Counted from the stretch's first letter, positions 1-13,372 are shown. The stretch: DNA of 64,000 nt from Oreocharis arfaki (GCA_013398015.1 VZRR01012414.1:704150-768149); one strand, 5' to 3'. Notes: a model not told the origin generated them from the sequence alone. A program made the numbers and translations.

Positions 1-1359
1 CTCCTTATGCAGCCTTCAAAGGCCTCAGAAAAAGCACTCTAAGTTCCTGTGAACCAAAATGAGAAAGGAGGATACCATGGGGTCGCTGACTACATTCTCA
101 CGGAAGAAGGCTAGGGACGGGCAGGGTGGTCTCCAGCTACGCACACATTCCCTGATCAATCCCTGATGTGTACATGGCAAGACATAGATGGTTGCTGCCA
201 AGTCAGAGGGATTGTCTCTCGCTGCATAATTTTTTTTGGTGCCTTCTGTGCAGGATCTCCCACCACAGCTCTTTCAACTCCTTTGCATGGAGTGTAAAAG
301 TATTGTCCTAACCTGTGAACATAAAAGAGATGTGGATTCTTCCTACTCCTGCAAGAAGAACCTAAGCTTGTCACTGAGGATTTATCTGAAATCCAATTTA
401 CCCAACTGATATGCAGTAGCATAAATTGTTTAAATTGGTTTCCACAGCGCCCACTGTATCCTGCTACAGTGTACTTACTGACAGCAGGTTTAATTTGCTC
501 GAAAATCGAAAGTACAATCCACATCCTTCATGCAATGCAAAACATTGTGCATATTTAATGAGCTAACATTTTATACCCTCACTGTATAAACCGAACCTTT
601 AAGGTTGATTGAAATATGATTTAAATGTAAATCTGTCTGCCTTCATTTTTATCTTTTAAAATAGCATTAAATACTCTTTACAGCTATTCAGCCTAGTACG
701 TTCCCTTGTAGAGGGGAGATAATTATATATAATTTTTGTGTGAAATTTCATCTGAACTACCTCATTTTCTGAGCAGGTACAGCAGCATATATTAAAGCAC
801 ATCAGAAATTATTCTCTTTGTTGCAAAATAAGATAAAACCCTGATGTGAAATTTGATACAAAGACTTGGTTGGGGTTGGTTTTCATGTATCTTACCGTAA
901 TTTTAGAGTGCAAAACAATTGAAAAACAAACAAACAATCTCAAAGTAATTCTGAGTGCAGAAAGTGAGGCTTTGACATGTGTTTGCTCAGCAGTGGGTGC
1001 AGTTCAGCACCGTTGTTATTCTGCAAGTGGTCTTCATGGGAGGTAGGGTACCATGTTTGCTTTCCTCCTCTGAAGGTTGTGCCTGATAGTTCACCTTCCC
1101 AAAAGTCGTCCTTGGAGAGTTATGAAGACAACCAACTGCATGTAAATGAAAGGAAATTTCTCCCTGCATGTTACTTACAACACCAGTAACAATCTATACT
1201 TAGGAGCATAAGGTAGATTGGAATGGGGAGAGAACTTTTGTATAAAGGCTGCCTGAAGGAGTGAATTCCATTGATTCTGAAAACAATGAATCAGCCCTGT
1301 CATGATTGAATCACTGGAAATACAGCATCTGGAATTCAGAAACCTCTTTTTTTCCCCAG
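1..1359. other. unannotated AT-rich unique sequence
   Basis: No repeat family, RNA gene or credible coding exon was recognised here. Short open frames occur on both strands, overlap each other and look like chance. The stretch leads into the exon-like segment at 1360. Confidence 0.6.
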
Positions 1360-1457
1360 TTATGGCTCTACAGATTGGTCTTACTGGAGAAGGCACAAAA
1401 TTTCTTCAGACGAAGTATACAATCTCCTCAGTGGGAAATAAAACAGATGTCTTACAG
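1360..1457 (+). other. candidate exon, 98 bp (unproven)
   Basis: A pyrimidine tract ending TTTTTTTCCCCAG (AG at 1358-1359) precedes a 98-bp segment that ends TTACAG before a GTAGGC donor at 1458. One frame is open through the segment and encodes about 32 residues, beginning MALQIGLTGEGT and ending NKTDVLQ. The segment would enter with two bases completing a split codon and leave on a codon boundary. I recognise no protein family. The acceptor is strong and the donor moderate. In 64 kb, pairs of this quality are expected by chance, so this could be a cryptic exon, an exon of a long non-coding RNA, or nothing. Confidence 0.22.
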
Positions 1458-4400
1458 GTAGGCTTGAAAACCCTTTGCTATTTCAGATAAGGGTGTTTTT
1501 TCTTTCAGCATTTCTTTTCTATTTATATGCTTCATATTACTTAAAAAAAAAAAATACTTAGAAATAAATGACCACTGAAAAATAATCCTGGGGAAAAAAA
1601 TACGAATCTTAACAGCAGTTTTAGTACTTTTTCTGGTTTTGTCAGCAGCTTAAAAAAATTTCTTTTTGTAAAGTAAGCAGTTAGAAGATATGTCTGGCTA
1701 TAAAATAGTTTCTCATTACTTTTGGGTGTGGAGGAGCGTAAAATATCAGCCACAGACTTCACTAATGATTGCACACTGTATGTAAGCCTGAGGAATACAG
1801 AAACAGAGGCATTGATTACTTAAAAACAGGTTGAACCATCTAAGAGAGGGAACATATATCAAAACACACAGCAGTAGCATAGACTTGCAGTAAAATCATC
1901 AGAACTAGACAACCCTCTTCAAAGACTACTTTTTAAAGATCTTTCCTGTCAGTTGTATGAGACAAACAATAAAAGCATCATCTTTTTTCCCCTTCTGCTT
2001 GTTCTGTTTCAGCCCAATCCTTTCAGTCTTTCCAGAAGATACTCAGTGTGCCTACAAGCCTTTCCAGAATACTTCGTCCTGAATTTTGTACCTATAGGCT
2101 TCTTTTTTCTACCTCTACCAGCAGACAGCCGGAGTTTCTGGGTGTTTGTATGTTTCCACTCCCCCAGCAAAGAGTAATTTGCAACAATGTTGGATTACTT
2201 TCTCCAAGTTATCATACAATAGAGGGCAATAAAATTGTTCTGGTCACACTGAACATAATAAATATTCTTTGAAGACATAACACAAGATATTCAATTAACA
2301 AATGTGGCAGAAATAAGATTCAAATGTCCCTTGAAACAATGCTGCAAATCTCTGGCTAAATGTGTAGGAGTATTGAAGAGACCTTGTCTAGGTGACTGGA
2401 AGCTAAAAGGCAGTTTTTGTCCAGGCAAAAAACCCCTACACAGCAACACAGGTGTAAATGCCCACCCAAGCAAGTACATCCAGGCAGTGAAGAGCTCTGT
2501 GGCACATTGCATTACCTGGGACACTGGTTTCTACATCACACCGAGAGCATTAGCCAGTGCTTGTCTCCTCAGTGGATGGACGTGCTGCTCCTGCTTCCTG
2601 CTCTGCTGCCCAGCATAGACCTGACATCTGCCACTGAGAAATAAACCATGCTGAGGAGTGCATCTCCAGACCTCCTGACAGCAGCTGACCACCAAACATA
2701 AGCATTTTACTGTTTCAGAGTAAAAGGCAAAATGAAATCTGTGCAGGAAACAAGCATGGGACACCAAGACAAAAGTAGTCTGGGTGGGCATGAATGTCTC
2801 TGCAAAGAAATCGCCTGTAGATTTGCCATGGGATTCAGTGCTATTGGATGGACTGCTAGGCCTTCAAAGGCTCCATCAGAGAGGCAACTGCATTGCCTGC
2901 ATAGATTTGAGCAGGTCTCAGCTAGCTTGGGTAACCACTGAGCTGCTGCATCACAGCACTGAGAAGGGGTAATTTAGCCAAACAAGGCTGTGAGAGAGGC
3001 ATACACCCTCCCATGGCTATGCTGCTATGGACACATTCATCCTTTTTCTCTGGAAGTACAAACATTGTTTAAATTACAAGAGTCAGGATAAGGTTGATGA
3101 AGACCCACACACTCCTTCTAATTTTGAGTTCAGATCCACAACTTGCAAATCACAAACCATTTTCTTTGGTAGAATATTTGGTCAAAAATAATGAATGTTC
3201 CTTCCCCTGCCACCTCCCACCCACCCCACAAATTTTCTGAAAACATTTTCCTTATCCAGGTTTAACTGGGTTGGATTCTGACCTAGTCCAAAGGAAAACT
3301 TCTAGGGGAACTTAATCAAATATTAGCTTTTGATCCTATTCTCTACTGACTATTTGGCCAGAGCTCTAGTACACTCATCAGGCATTATCAAAACACACAG
3401 TTATTTCAGCTGTTAGGTGCTTTGAGAAATGTATCTGGAAATTTTTTTAATACCCCTACTACATAAACTTGTTCCTGTTTGATAAAAATAAATTAACTCA
3501 TCTCAAAAAGATTTTTAAATTTCCAAGTGTTAGAGATAATTTGAACTGAAAATAAATGAGACCTCATAGGCCATATTTTCTCTGTCTTTCTGAAAGATAA
3601 CCAAACATCTTATTTTTCACTCTATTAAAAAATCCCTTGAAAATATCTAGTTGCATTATTCCTTAATGTATATGATAATTACATACAGAACACCATCCTC
3701 GTCTTCCTAACTGAGAGCAAGGATTACTGTGCTTTGTTATTTGATGTCCAGATGCACTTTGAATGTAAAAACATGTTTTCCTGTTAGAAAGGCTGGGATT
3801 TATGCAGATAGCTATCAATACCATTAATAGAATTACCTGCATAAATCCTTTTATTTAAACAGGACTCCACAATTTATAAAGATTTAATGTAATTTTTGTC
3901 TCCTATCTTATTTGTCATATAAAGCATTTTTTAAAAAATGTTGTTACTCAGCTAAGAGAATTTAGTACATCTTGATTGCTACATAAATCTGATATATCTA
4001 TTTAAATAACTTTTCTAGTCTCCTCTGCTATTAATGCCATACCACAGAATGTTTAAAAATCATATTTGAGCAAAAAGTGGTATTTAAAGAGCGTGCTGTT
4101 GAGTGACAGGTAACACAGTAAATTCCACTCCAGTGAAAAAGTTTGTGTTTCATCTTGGGTGCTGCTCAGCTCCCCATTGCAGGGTTCAGGGAGGTCAGAC
4201 CTTTTTATTATAGTTGTAAACCATAAATAGGGTTTTACCATAGCAATTTAAAAAGGTGTTCTATAGATCAGGTCTTTTAGGTGTCAGAGTGAGAAAGATG
4301 CGCTGGTGTCTTCTGCCTGAGGCCATTGATTCATGTGCTGGGGAGGCAAAAGGCAGACAGGTAGGAGGCAGGCAGAGAGGAAGAGGGCATCCTGAATTCT

Positions 4401-4530
4401 GGGATATGTTTTTTTTTACACCTGCTCCTGCTCCTTCTTTTAATCCAAGCAACAACAACAAAATTTAAGGCTACTTTCAATGCAACAGTATGATACTAGG
4501 CATCCATAATCAATAAAATGGATTTTCATC
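1458..4530. other. unannotated AT-rich unique sequence
   Basis: Nothing I can name is here. There are A- or T-runs of 10-13 bases and overlapping short frames on both strands around 2300-2970. The part near 2300-2970 is somewhat richer in GC, but no frame resembles a known protein. Confidence 0.55.
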
Positions 4531-5320
4531 AGAATCATAGAACACCAGGTTGGAAGGAGACCTTAAGGATCATCTTGTCCAACCTTTCTTGGTGAAAGCA
4601 CAGTCTAGCCAAAATGGCTCAGCATCCTGTATAGCTGAATTTCAAAATTGCTCAATGTTTGGGAATCCACCACTTCCCTGGGGTGATGAGTCCAATTCCC
4701 TCAGTTCCCTTTCCTGAGAGAAAGGGTAGATAGATCCAGCTGGGTAGATAGACCCCAGCCTGTGCTACACTCCTGGACTATATTTTCCCAGGTGCAAGAT
4801 CTTGTTGAACTTGATAAGGTTCTTCTTATCCCACTCTTTCAGCCTTTCCAGGTTTTCCTGCAGGGTGGCTCTCCCTTCCAAAGTCTTCATTTTCCCACTC
4901 AGTTTGGTCTCACTGGAAAATGTCATCAGAGTACACTTGATCCTATCTCCCACGTCATTTATGAATGCAGGAAGCGGTGTTGAGCCCAATATCAATCCCT
5001 GGGGATCTCCACTTGTGACAGGTTTCCAGTTTGGAACAGAGTAATTTGCCACCATGTCTGGTGCTCTGGGTGAGCTGGTCAGCCTCTTCCCCAACCACTG
5101 TACAGACCACTCGCCTAGACCACAACACACCAGTTTCTCCGGGAGGAGGCTGTGGGAAACCGTATGGAAAGCTTTGAAGAAATCCAGGTAGACAACGACC
5201 ACCTCTGGCCCTACATGAGCTGAGCACGTTACTTTGTCATAGAGGGCAATCAGGTTTGTAAAGCTTGGTTTGCCAAGCTTGGTTCCCTGGGAAATAATCG
5301 TACTCAAATGACAGCTATTT
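4531..5320 (-). mobile_element. CR1 LINE fragment, reverse-transcriptase part plus 3' end, internally deleted
   Basis: The plus-strand start, AGAATCATAGAACACCAGG then TTGGAAGGAGACCTTAAGGA, is the reverse complement of the avian CR1 3' end. Upstream in element orientation, an open frame of 180 codons (5307 to 4765) matches CR1 ORF2 reverse transcriptase. Motif A reads YLDFFKAFHTV (residues 40-50). Motif B reads SGDPQGLILG (99-108), where V and S of the usual GVPQGSILG are changed. The motif C site FADD reads FSSE (130-133), so the catalytic aspartates are lost. The frame then reaches KFNKILHLGK. Only about 235 bp separate this from the 3' terminus, far less than in an intact element, so a block of the C-terminal coding region is missing. 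The next segment resembles the extreme C-terminus and 3' tail. The element is also 5'-truncated, as CR1 copies usually are. It is a dead copy with no expected product. Confidence 0.93.
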
Positions 5321-7793
5321 CAAATTGCTGATGGTATCACTGTGTTTTTCACTGTAGATAGACAAATACAGGTGACAGGGGGATTGATTAAATTACCTGT
5401 CTTGTGTGCAGTAAGTGCCAAAACCATATCCTTTTTTTTTTTTTCCCTGGGAAATCTATAAATACAGAAAATACTACACAGCTTTTAATTAATTCAAAAA
5501 AAATAAACCACAAAAATCTGGTAAGTGCCAGTATCGGCCAAAAATGGAACATTTTTGCCTTTTTATATGAAATGCGGGCTTGGTCTAAAAGCAGCGAGTA
5601 AATTTCTTTTTATAATTTTTAAATTTATCTATTCCTCCTGCTTTGTTCCTCCCTCTAGTCAGTTCTCTTCACACAAGGCCTGATCAATATAACAGGTTTT
5701 TCATGGATCTCGAATCAAGCCCAAAGACACGCGTGTAGGAATTTTCATGTGGGCAGTCTGCAAATGTTGTTTTATTTTACTGTTTTCCCAAATAAATAAT
5801 TTTATGTTAGTAACTAAAGCCTAGGCTTTGAAGTATATCATGCAATGCCATGTTCATTGGACAGGGGTTATAGTTGGACAGTATATGACTGAATAAAAAT
5901 CCAGGAAAATCTACTGAGATTCCGGAGGGTTCTAAAGTAATTGTACTTCTTGCTTTGGAAGATTTGGGGCAATACAGTTTAATAAGGTCATCTATTTCTC
6001 TGCATTATTATCAAAATGCAGCTGTTCTCATGGCTCATGTGCCAAACACACTTGATCTTTTTTCTGGCACCCCCCTCACAAAAAGTATAAAATTAATACA
6101 AGATACCTCTTCTGCCATTCAATATTCAGTTTTACAGAAAATGGCTTCTTAGCCTTAGTGAATAAAACATATGCCTGATATGCTCAAATCCTGTCACTGG
6201 CATAGGTGCTCACAAAGAAAGCATAGCATCTGCTCCCACTCTGTTGCACAACATTCAACCCTATAAGGAGCTGCAAAATGCAGAGGAGGGAGCAAACAGC
6301 CTCAGAAAGCAAGGAACGCATAACTAATTAACATCTCTTTTATGTCTCTGACTGTATCTGGCACAACAAGGACACGATTTTTATTTGGTTTTAGTACTGT
6401 TGTTTGTTTCCACTTTGTATTTTCTTTTACTGTGGCCGTGGCTGTGCTGGTTTTAAACTGCAAACACCTGCAGAATGCAAAGAAAAATATATTCCTGTAC
6501 CATCTAATCCAGTTCAGACTCTGGTCCTACTAGAAAGGCAAAAAATTGCTTCCTCATTACTGTTAGCCTCCTACTTTTCCCCGGAGAGCAGGGAAAACTT
6601 CTCCACGTAGCTGCTATTTTGAATTTTTCTGTATACTCTGAACAGAAGGGAGATGAAAAGGCTGGAATGAGAAAGACTTATTTTTGCCTGCTCTTCCTCA
6701 TGCCCCTTTGCACCACGCTGCTCTGCAGGAGCAGTCATGCTGCTTTGAGGAGGACCAAAACTCAGGTTTTTTTTTCTCAGAGACTGTGGCAATACAGGAA
6801 GAGCATCCAGACTGACAGGGCAAGACTATAGACTGCAGTAGGACACTCTGCAGGGCTCCCAGGGCGAAGCCAAGAGAGGGGCAGCTGGGTGAAGGACCTG
6901 GATGTCAGCAGAGGATGGGCCCAGGACTTGCCCTGACCAGTGGAGAAGAGAGGGAGCTTTGTCCATCATGACTTCAGGACTGGCACCAACACTGACCCGA
7001 GCCCAGTGCGATTTTGCATAAATACAACATGGAACCAACACCGGTGTTGCTGACAGTAAACAAGGAGACTGTGTAGGAGAGGCAGGAGTTTCAAACGACT
7101 GCCCTAACCCAGGTCTGAAGATTTGCTGTAACCACAAAGGTGTCTTACATCAGCCAATCCCATCTGAGTGTGTGATCACATCAGCTCCAGGCTGCTCGAC
7201 CTGGTGTGCAGCAACACTCTGCTGTCCATTAGAAAGGAAAGAAGCATTTTCCTTCTCTTGCCTAAGGACCAACTAAAATAGTTTCAGAATGACAATACGT
7301 TATTTAGTGTACATAAAGCCTAAGTATACTAGTCTACATATCATAGTAAAGCATTATCTGTCCTTCTATCGTACAGTGTAAAATCTATATTACACAGTTG
7401 TGCAAAAAGGTATTAGAAACTATACAGAAAAAAAAAGAAAAAAAGAGAGAATTTGTCCCAAGGAAGGAGGGAAGTGCAATTAAAATAAAGGAATAGATCT
7501 CACTTTTTTTTGTTTTACTGAATGAGTGCAATGTAAAAGCCCTAATACAAAATTTATGCCCAGGATTTTTTTTTTTTACATTCAGCTCTCAAAACTTGTG
7601 GGATCATAAAACCCCAGAACATGTACTTCTGTAACTATTCATATATAACTTTTTATCCAGTTTGAAATTCATATTCTTAAGACAAAGACACCTGTACACA
7701 CAGTCAGGAAGGCAGAACAGATACAATTTTTAATTGTTTGAATTTTCCTTTGTTTATTTCTATCACAGATACTGTGATGAATTTATTTCTATT
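5321..7793. other. unannotated unique sequence
   Basis: No gene or repeat family was recognised. Around 6830-7190 the sequence is richer in G and C, with overlapping frames on both strands and no recognisable protein. The rest is AT-rich, with T-runs near 5431 and 7567. Confidence 0.55.
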
Positions 7794-8306
7794 CTATGCA
7801 TTTAAGTTTTCTACACTTTTGAATTGTTTCTGAAAAATAATGTGTCTGAGTCGCTGTGGAAAGGAAAAGAAAAGAGCAGAAAGCCCAGTTTCGGCAGCTG
7901 TATTGCTTTGTGAGTCAGACTGAGGCACTGGACTGGCGTTTGCTTGCTGCTCCTCCCTCACCCCAAGGAGGTCCAGCAGTGGGAGCCAAGCAGATGGTGC
8001 AGCGCTGTTCATTAGCGAGACTCCCACAGCCACATTTAGCAGTCGGAGAAGGTCAGGAGGGGCGCGTGGCTCCCCCAAGAGCGCAGTGAGAGGCATTTTA
8101 GCATGACTTGTCTCAGAGATGCTCCTCTGAGCTGGGCTTGGAGTAAGGATGTACCCAATGTCCGCAAACTGGAGTGGCACAGAGAAAATGATGTTTTCCT
8201 GACATTTCTCAAAGGTCATATGGTGCTTTTTTTGGCAGAAAACAGCATTAAAGAAGGGAGCAATGATCAAAAAGAGAAAAGGGGCTGGGAGAAGCCTGCT
8301 TTGCAC
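7794..8306 (-). other. open frame of 170 codons over a GC/CpG-richer patch; probably not a gene
   Basis: The minus strand is open for 170 codons, but the frame begins at GTG (8306-8304), not ATG. The opening residues are hydrophobic and look like a signal peptide (for example PAPFLFLIIAPFFNAVFC). The later part is low in recognisable structure and matches no family I know. The underlying DNA from about 7840 to 8150 keeps several CpGs and contains a TGAGTCA AP-1-type site at 7911-7917. A regulatory patch is as likely as an exon. The plus strand is also partly open here. Confidence 0.2.
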
Positions 8307-9262
8307 AGTTTGTTCTCATCTCTCACAGAAAAGCGCCGTATTGACTGTCTATCAGGCTACTTTGTAAATACAAGAAGTAGGACTGATCTGGCTGTTTGTT
8401 CTAATAACAGTAAAATACAGATAACATAATAAATGACATGGGGTGTAGTGCTTGTTTATAGACTGAGTTCTGCTGCTATAAATAAATGTTGCAGAACTGT
8501 AGTCCATGTGTTCAATTGGCAAGATCTGCTTTTTGGGAAAATTTAAAGAAATTTTCACAGGATTCTTGAGGCAGCCATCTCAACAGACAAAAGGTGACTT
8601 GGCTTAAACCTTCTGGCAGGATATTTAATTTATAAAACCAACTTTATCCAATACACTTTTGGATGTATCTTTATTTAGTGTTTTGTACAACATCTGATGT
8701 GTTTCCTCTTGGCATACTCTCATTGTTGATGGTCTCTGTAACACTCAGTCATTAGGCAAGGGTATTCACATTGTTTTAAATTTTCTTGAGAGTATATTCT
8801 CCTTTATTGGACTATGAGGAGGCAAGAAAAACCTAAGCAAGAAAACATTATATTACTTGGATACATGGTTAACAGGAGCACTGGCACCAAGATTCAAAAG
8901 ATCTGTGCAGATTTCCAAGATTTGGAAAAAGTATATTAATAATTGGGGAAAAACCACCAAACCAGTTCTCTTTCTTGCACTTCCTAAACAGGAGATAGTA
9001 CCTTCATTTTTCACAGCAACATAGGAAAGATAAAGTCTGTTTTTAAGGATGCAGTGTCCAGAGAGAAGGCTGCAGGTAGGTAGCAGGAGTAACTTCCTGA
9101 CCTCTCCTCCTTCAGGGAGTAGTGGGAAATGTATGAATAAGCACAGGAACGGAGGATAAATTAATTTTGTGCTGACGTAGAGTACCTGCAAATCTTATTT
9201 CTAAAAGAAGCAAAATTTTCTAGAAGGCAGATGCTATCTTCTGGAAGGTCTGGTTGTTGGGA

Positions 9263-9278
9263 TTTTTTTTTTTTTTTT
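9263..9278 (+). repeat. T16 homopolymer
   Basis: Sixteen consecutive T, followed after AAA by a further T7. Confidence 0.95.
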
Positions 9279-11280
9279 AAATTTTTTTGTAAGATAAGAC
9301 TATTAGTCAGGGTGAGATGGTAATTTGAATGTGTAGTCATTAGCATTTGCCATTTATATTGCTACACCCTAAAATTCATATTTCCAGGAAATCACATTTG
9401 CTTGTTTCTCACTTCTTGACCTGTGCACAGTTTTTAGACACATATGTTGAACATCTCTAAGTACTATTTAAGTACAGGACATCATATACATTTCTGCAGT
9501 AGAGAACAGCATTTCTCAAGGTATCCTTATGTTTTCCTAAAATGGTGCTTCACTCTTTGCTTACATTTGTTACAAAAAGGAAGATGATTTCTTTCTTTAG
9601 TCACTTACGGATTTTTTTTACCACTACACACAGACTTGTTTTATGGAATCTATCAGAGATAAGAGGAAGGAAGAAATATTTTGTCGCTTTAAACATCTGA
9701 TGCAAGGTCAGAGACTGGATCAGTACAGGGAATGAATTACTTCCCTGGTCTCCAGAATCTGTACCTGCATAAAACCCAGAGGAGGAAATTTCAAGACTGG
9801 GGAAGAGATACTACCTGCATTATCTCTTATGCTGGAGAGTAGATACTACCTGCAATATTCTGTAGATTAGAAACATGGAACATTTTCGGAGGGCTACACT
9901 CACTTTTATGGAAAAAGAATGATACAGTAGGCAAACCTAAAAAAAATTTACAATGTGGCATTGATTCCACTGCAAGAGCCAAACATTCAATTATTTTCAA
10001 GCAAAATATTGTGCAACAAGGTCTTATCTTTTAAATGCAAAAACGAGACCCTAAAGTAGCATTAAATTTCTGGAGTTAGGGATTCAAAAATCATCAATCA
10101 ATTGCTAATGTGATTATTACATCAGACATATTGCATATTTTGCAACATACATTAGTGCCACAGACTAATACATTAGGATTTAAGGTAGTAATGAGAGAAA
10201 AATAGCAAATCTATTGCATTTATGCAATGAAAACCACCCAAAGAAAAAGAAAAGCTTTTGTGGTGTACATATACTCTGGGGGGCTTTGAACATGGTGTCA
10301 TGAGCACACTGCTGTCAACCACTGCAGCAGGCTTGCTCTTGTTCTGTGTGAATGCTGTCCTCAGGCCCCCTGATAATATAGCTCCCCTGGCTCACCCTAG
10401 GATTGATCACTGGGACCATGCAATGGTGTAGTTTTCTCAGTGCCTCAAGGTCATCCCTGTTACCTCAAAGGGTATCTGCAAATGACTGTTGAAAGCAGAA
10501 ATGAACTTAGTGCTTCATAAACCTTCTCCAGGCACTGGTATATGAAAATTCTCCAAATGGAGGAAAAACAAACAAAAAAATACGTATAAGGTAACTGAAC
10601 CTGCCTATCAGGGCACTGGGTTCTCAGAAAAAAAATAAATGTATACTTAGAAATTAGAAGAAAATTTCTCCCATGTCCTTAAAATGTAATTAACATAACA
10701 GGAGCAACAACTCATGAAGTGTGAGAGCATATATTAAAGTTGTAATGAGGACCATTTATTGCTGGATGCAGAATAATTCCTCATTTCTCCACAGTTTTCC
10801 TACTAGATGTGCAGGAGCTGGTGGTTTGCACAAACCTGGCTATACATGAGCAAGCTGAAAAGGGGAACTAAAAGCCTAGTGCACCTTTCAAAGCAAAAGG
10901 CTTGTCTTATTCACATAAGAAGACCTAGAGAAACCTGGCTTTTATAAAGGTCTTCTTCTCACAAATGTGGAAGGGGTTGCAGAACAGGAAGAAGGCAAAG
11001 TATACAGATCCAATTTTGAGATATCGTGCTTTTTAATTGGTGGGACGTGTAATATCAGGGGTCAGCTGCATCCACTGTGAGGGAAAGGAAATAAAAGGGT
11101 CTCCTGTCAGGACATTGCAGCACTTGTGCTCCATCTGTTCCACTTAGAGGCAGGACTGGTCAATGCTGTACATGCTGCCACCACTGCACTCCCGTGCTTA
11201 GCACCAAATGAAGGGCTTGAGCTATGCAGGCTGACAACAGGACAGGCACTCTGCTTCCCCATACCCGTTTTGTCCTCAAC

Positions 11281-11310
11281 TCCTTTCTCTACCACTCCTT
11301 TCTCTACCAC
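11281..11310 (+). repeat. 15-bp tandem duplication
   Basis: The unit TCCTTTCTCTACCAC occurs twice in perfect tandem. This is a recent local duplication. Confidence 0.9.
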
Positions 11311-12202
11311 ACATGTACCGTTTGACTTTTAAGGCTGCACTATAATAAGTTTTGGGATTGATTAGCCTAATATTTTTAACCCTTTTTCTCTTAAGCTTTG
11401 TGGTCATTTACTGATTAGTTCTCTGCCCTGCCATTTCCCTGTAAATGTTTCTGGGCAACTGATATGTTTCAACTCATCATACAGTGAGAATCTGAGACAG
11501 ACCTGAGCAGCAATAATTTGTATTGATTTGGCATCCAAAATTTACCTTATAGAAATTGAATTTTTTAGACAGTTTTGCATCAAAAATGGCCTCATGAAAA
11601 TACCAGCATATGGATTATTTTGTCCTTAACGTCTTTTTCCTAAGATCTCTCTCCTTTGTACCACAGGGGCAGCCTCTGTGCTTTCTCCACTTTCCACAAA
11701 CTCATCCTCATTTCTCTGCCTCTATCCTCCTTCTTTCATTTCTCCCAGCTGTTTTCATGTGATTATCTGTGAGTTGGCATTTACCAAGCAAGGCAAAGGC
11801 ACATACATAGGCAGCCAGATGCTTTTGATTATTTCTGTTTACAAAGGAGACCGGAGCTGTGCATATCACAGTTTGGAAGCCTCTTTCTGTATACTGAATT
11901 CTGTGTATTTCTCCACCACAGTCCCTTTCTCTTTTGCTTAAGGATGAGCAGTTTTATTTTCAGACCTTGTCATTCCTCGGTCAACACAAAGTGCGAGGTG
12001 TGCCTGGGAGGAGCAAATTCCCATATAGGGAATCTATGGCTACCTTGGTGTATTTTTATTGTTGAGGACACAAAGGCTTGGATCTCTGTGGTCTGGTGCT
12101 TTGTGACAATTTTGCTCTACACCAACCTCTGTGGGATTTATATGTCTCTTTTCCTTCTTAACACAGAACTTTTTCACAGCAGATTGTGAGACCTTCCAGA
12201 GG

Positions 12203-12238
12203 AAACAAAGCAAAGCAAAACAAAGCAAACCAACAAAC
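12203..12238 (+). repeat. imperfect CAAAG/CAAAA microsatellite
   Basis: Alternating CAAAG, CAAAA and CAAAC units, purine-rich, without a long perfect run. Confidence 0.75.
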
Positions 12239-13050
12239 TATAGAGCAATAGCAACATAATGCTTTCAACATGGAGATCAGCCATCACTTCTTTATTTCAA
12301 AATGCACATGATGTACAAATGCAAATGTCAGATTCGCCTGTAGCGTAAGCCACAATAGGAAGCAGCATGTTTGCTACACCTGAACACAAAGATCAGCTGG
12401 GGAAAGATGAAAACTGATTTTTTTTTTCTTAATAAGAAAACTAACAGATATGTTGAAACAGAAGAGAAAGAAGTTACTTGCTTGTACATACACGGGCACA
12501 TAGCTTTTATGTTGGGTTGTGGTGAAATAAAATAGATTTAAAAGAGAGGGCTTAGACAAAGAGCACTCCAAAAGAAACCACTTTATCATGATCTCTGATC
12601 AATAAAAGAAATTTATAGGATTAGAAAAGGTCTCTCTGTGTTTGCAAAATGAACAATATGCCATGACATGTATACAATTTTTTTCTACCCATCATGTGAA
12701 ATAATGGTTATTAGCAAGCAGGATGGTTCCTAATTTATTTTTCTAATAATCTGGTCACTGAGTAGCTATAATACTTATTGATTATGATTCTTCCAGATCA
12801 ATAACATATTGTCAAAACAATCCTTTAGTTGTTCTGTAAAACAAAAGAAAAAATGGTAGAGAAGTATTTTCTGTATAGAAATAGCACCAAATGCTTCTTA
12901 ATTATGCAATCATTATATAATGTTACCAACAAAGACTGGGGTGTAATCCACCTAATTTTAGTCATACAAAGGACAGATTTCAGTCTATCATCTAAACTCT
13001 CTTCTTATCCAGAGGGTAAGATGAATTGAATAACCTTCTGAAGACCACAA

Positions 13051-13372
13051 AATCACAGAATCATCAAGGTTGGAAGAGACCTTCAAGGCCATCTAGTCCA
13101 ACCATCAACCCAGCACCACTGCAATCACCCTGAACCACATCCCCAAGTGCCACATCCAGATGCCCCTCGAGCATTTTCAGACAGGTGACTCCATCCTCTC
13201 CCTGGGGAACTTATTCCAATGCCTACCCAGTCTTTCAGTGAAACATTTCTTTTCTAATATCTAATCTGGACCTCCTCTGGTGCAACTTAAGGCCATTTCT
13301 TCCCATCCTTTCACTCAAGACGTGGCAGAAAAGACCAACCCTACTTCAATACAACCTCCTTTCAGGTTGGTG
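13051..13372 (-). mobile_element. CR1 LINE, 3'-terminal fragment
   Basis: AATCACAGAATCATCAAGG followed by TTGGAAGAGACCTTCAAGG and CCATCTAGTCCAACC is the reverse complement of the CR1 3' end. The similarity runs on through CCTGGGGAACTTATTCCAATG and the block before CAACCTCCTTTCAGG, then fades near 13372. The fragment is about 320 bp, a typical severely 5'-truncated copy. It carries only the end of the coding region and the 3' UTR. It is among the better-preserved CR1 pieces in the window and so probably younger than the relics at 48280 and 55215. Confidence 0.95.

Larger units (their letters stand above)
8307..13050. other. unannotated AT-rich unique sequence with short simple repeats
   Basis: No gene was recognised. 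It holds a T16 run at 9263-9278. A 14-base direct repeat, AGATACTACCTGCA, lies at 9806-9819 and 9841-9854. A 15-base unit is tandemly duplicated at 11281-11310, and a CAAAG-like A-rich tract lies at 12203-12238. Frames around 11100-12230 overlap on both strands and look accidental. Confidence 0.55.
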
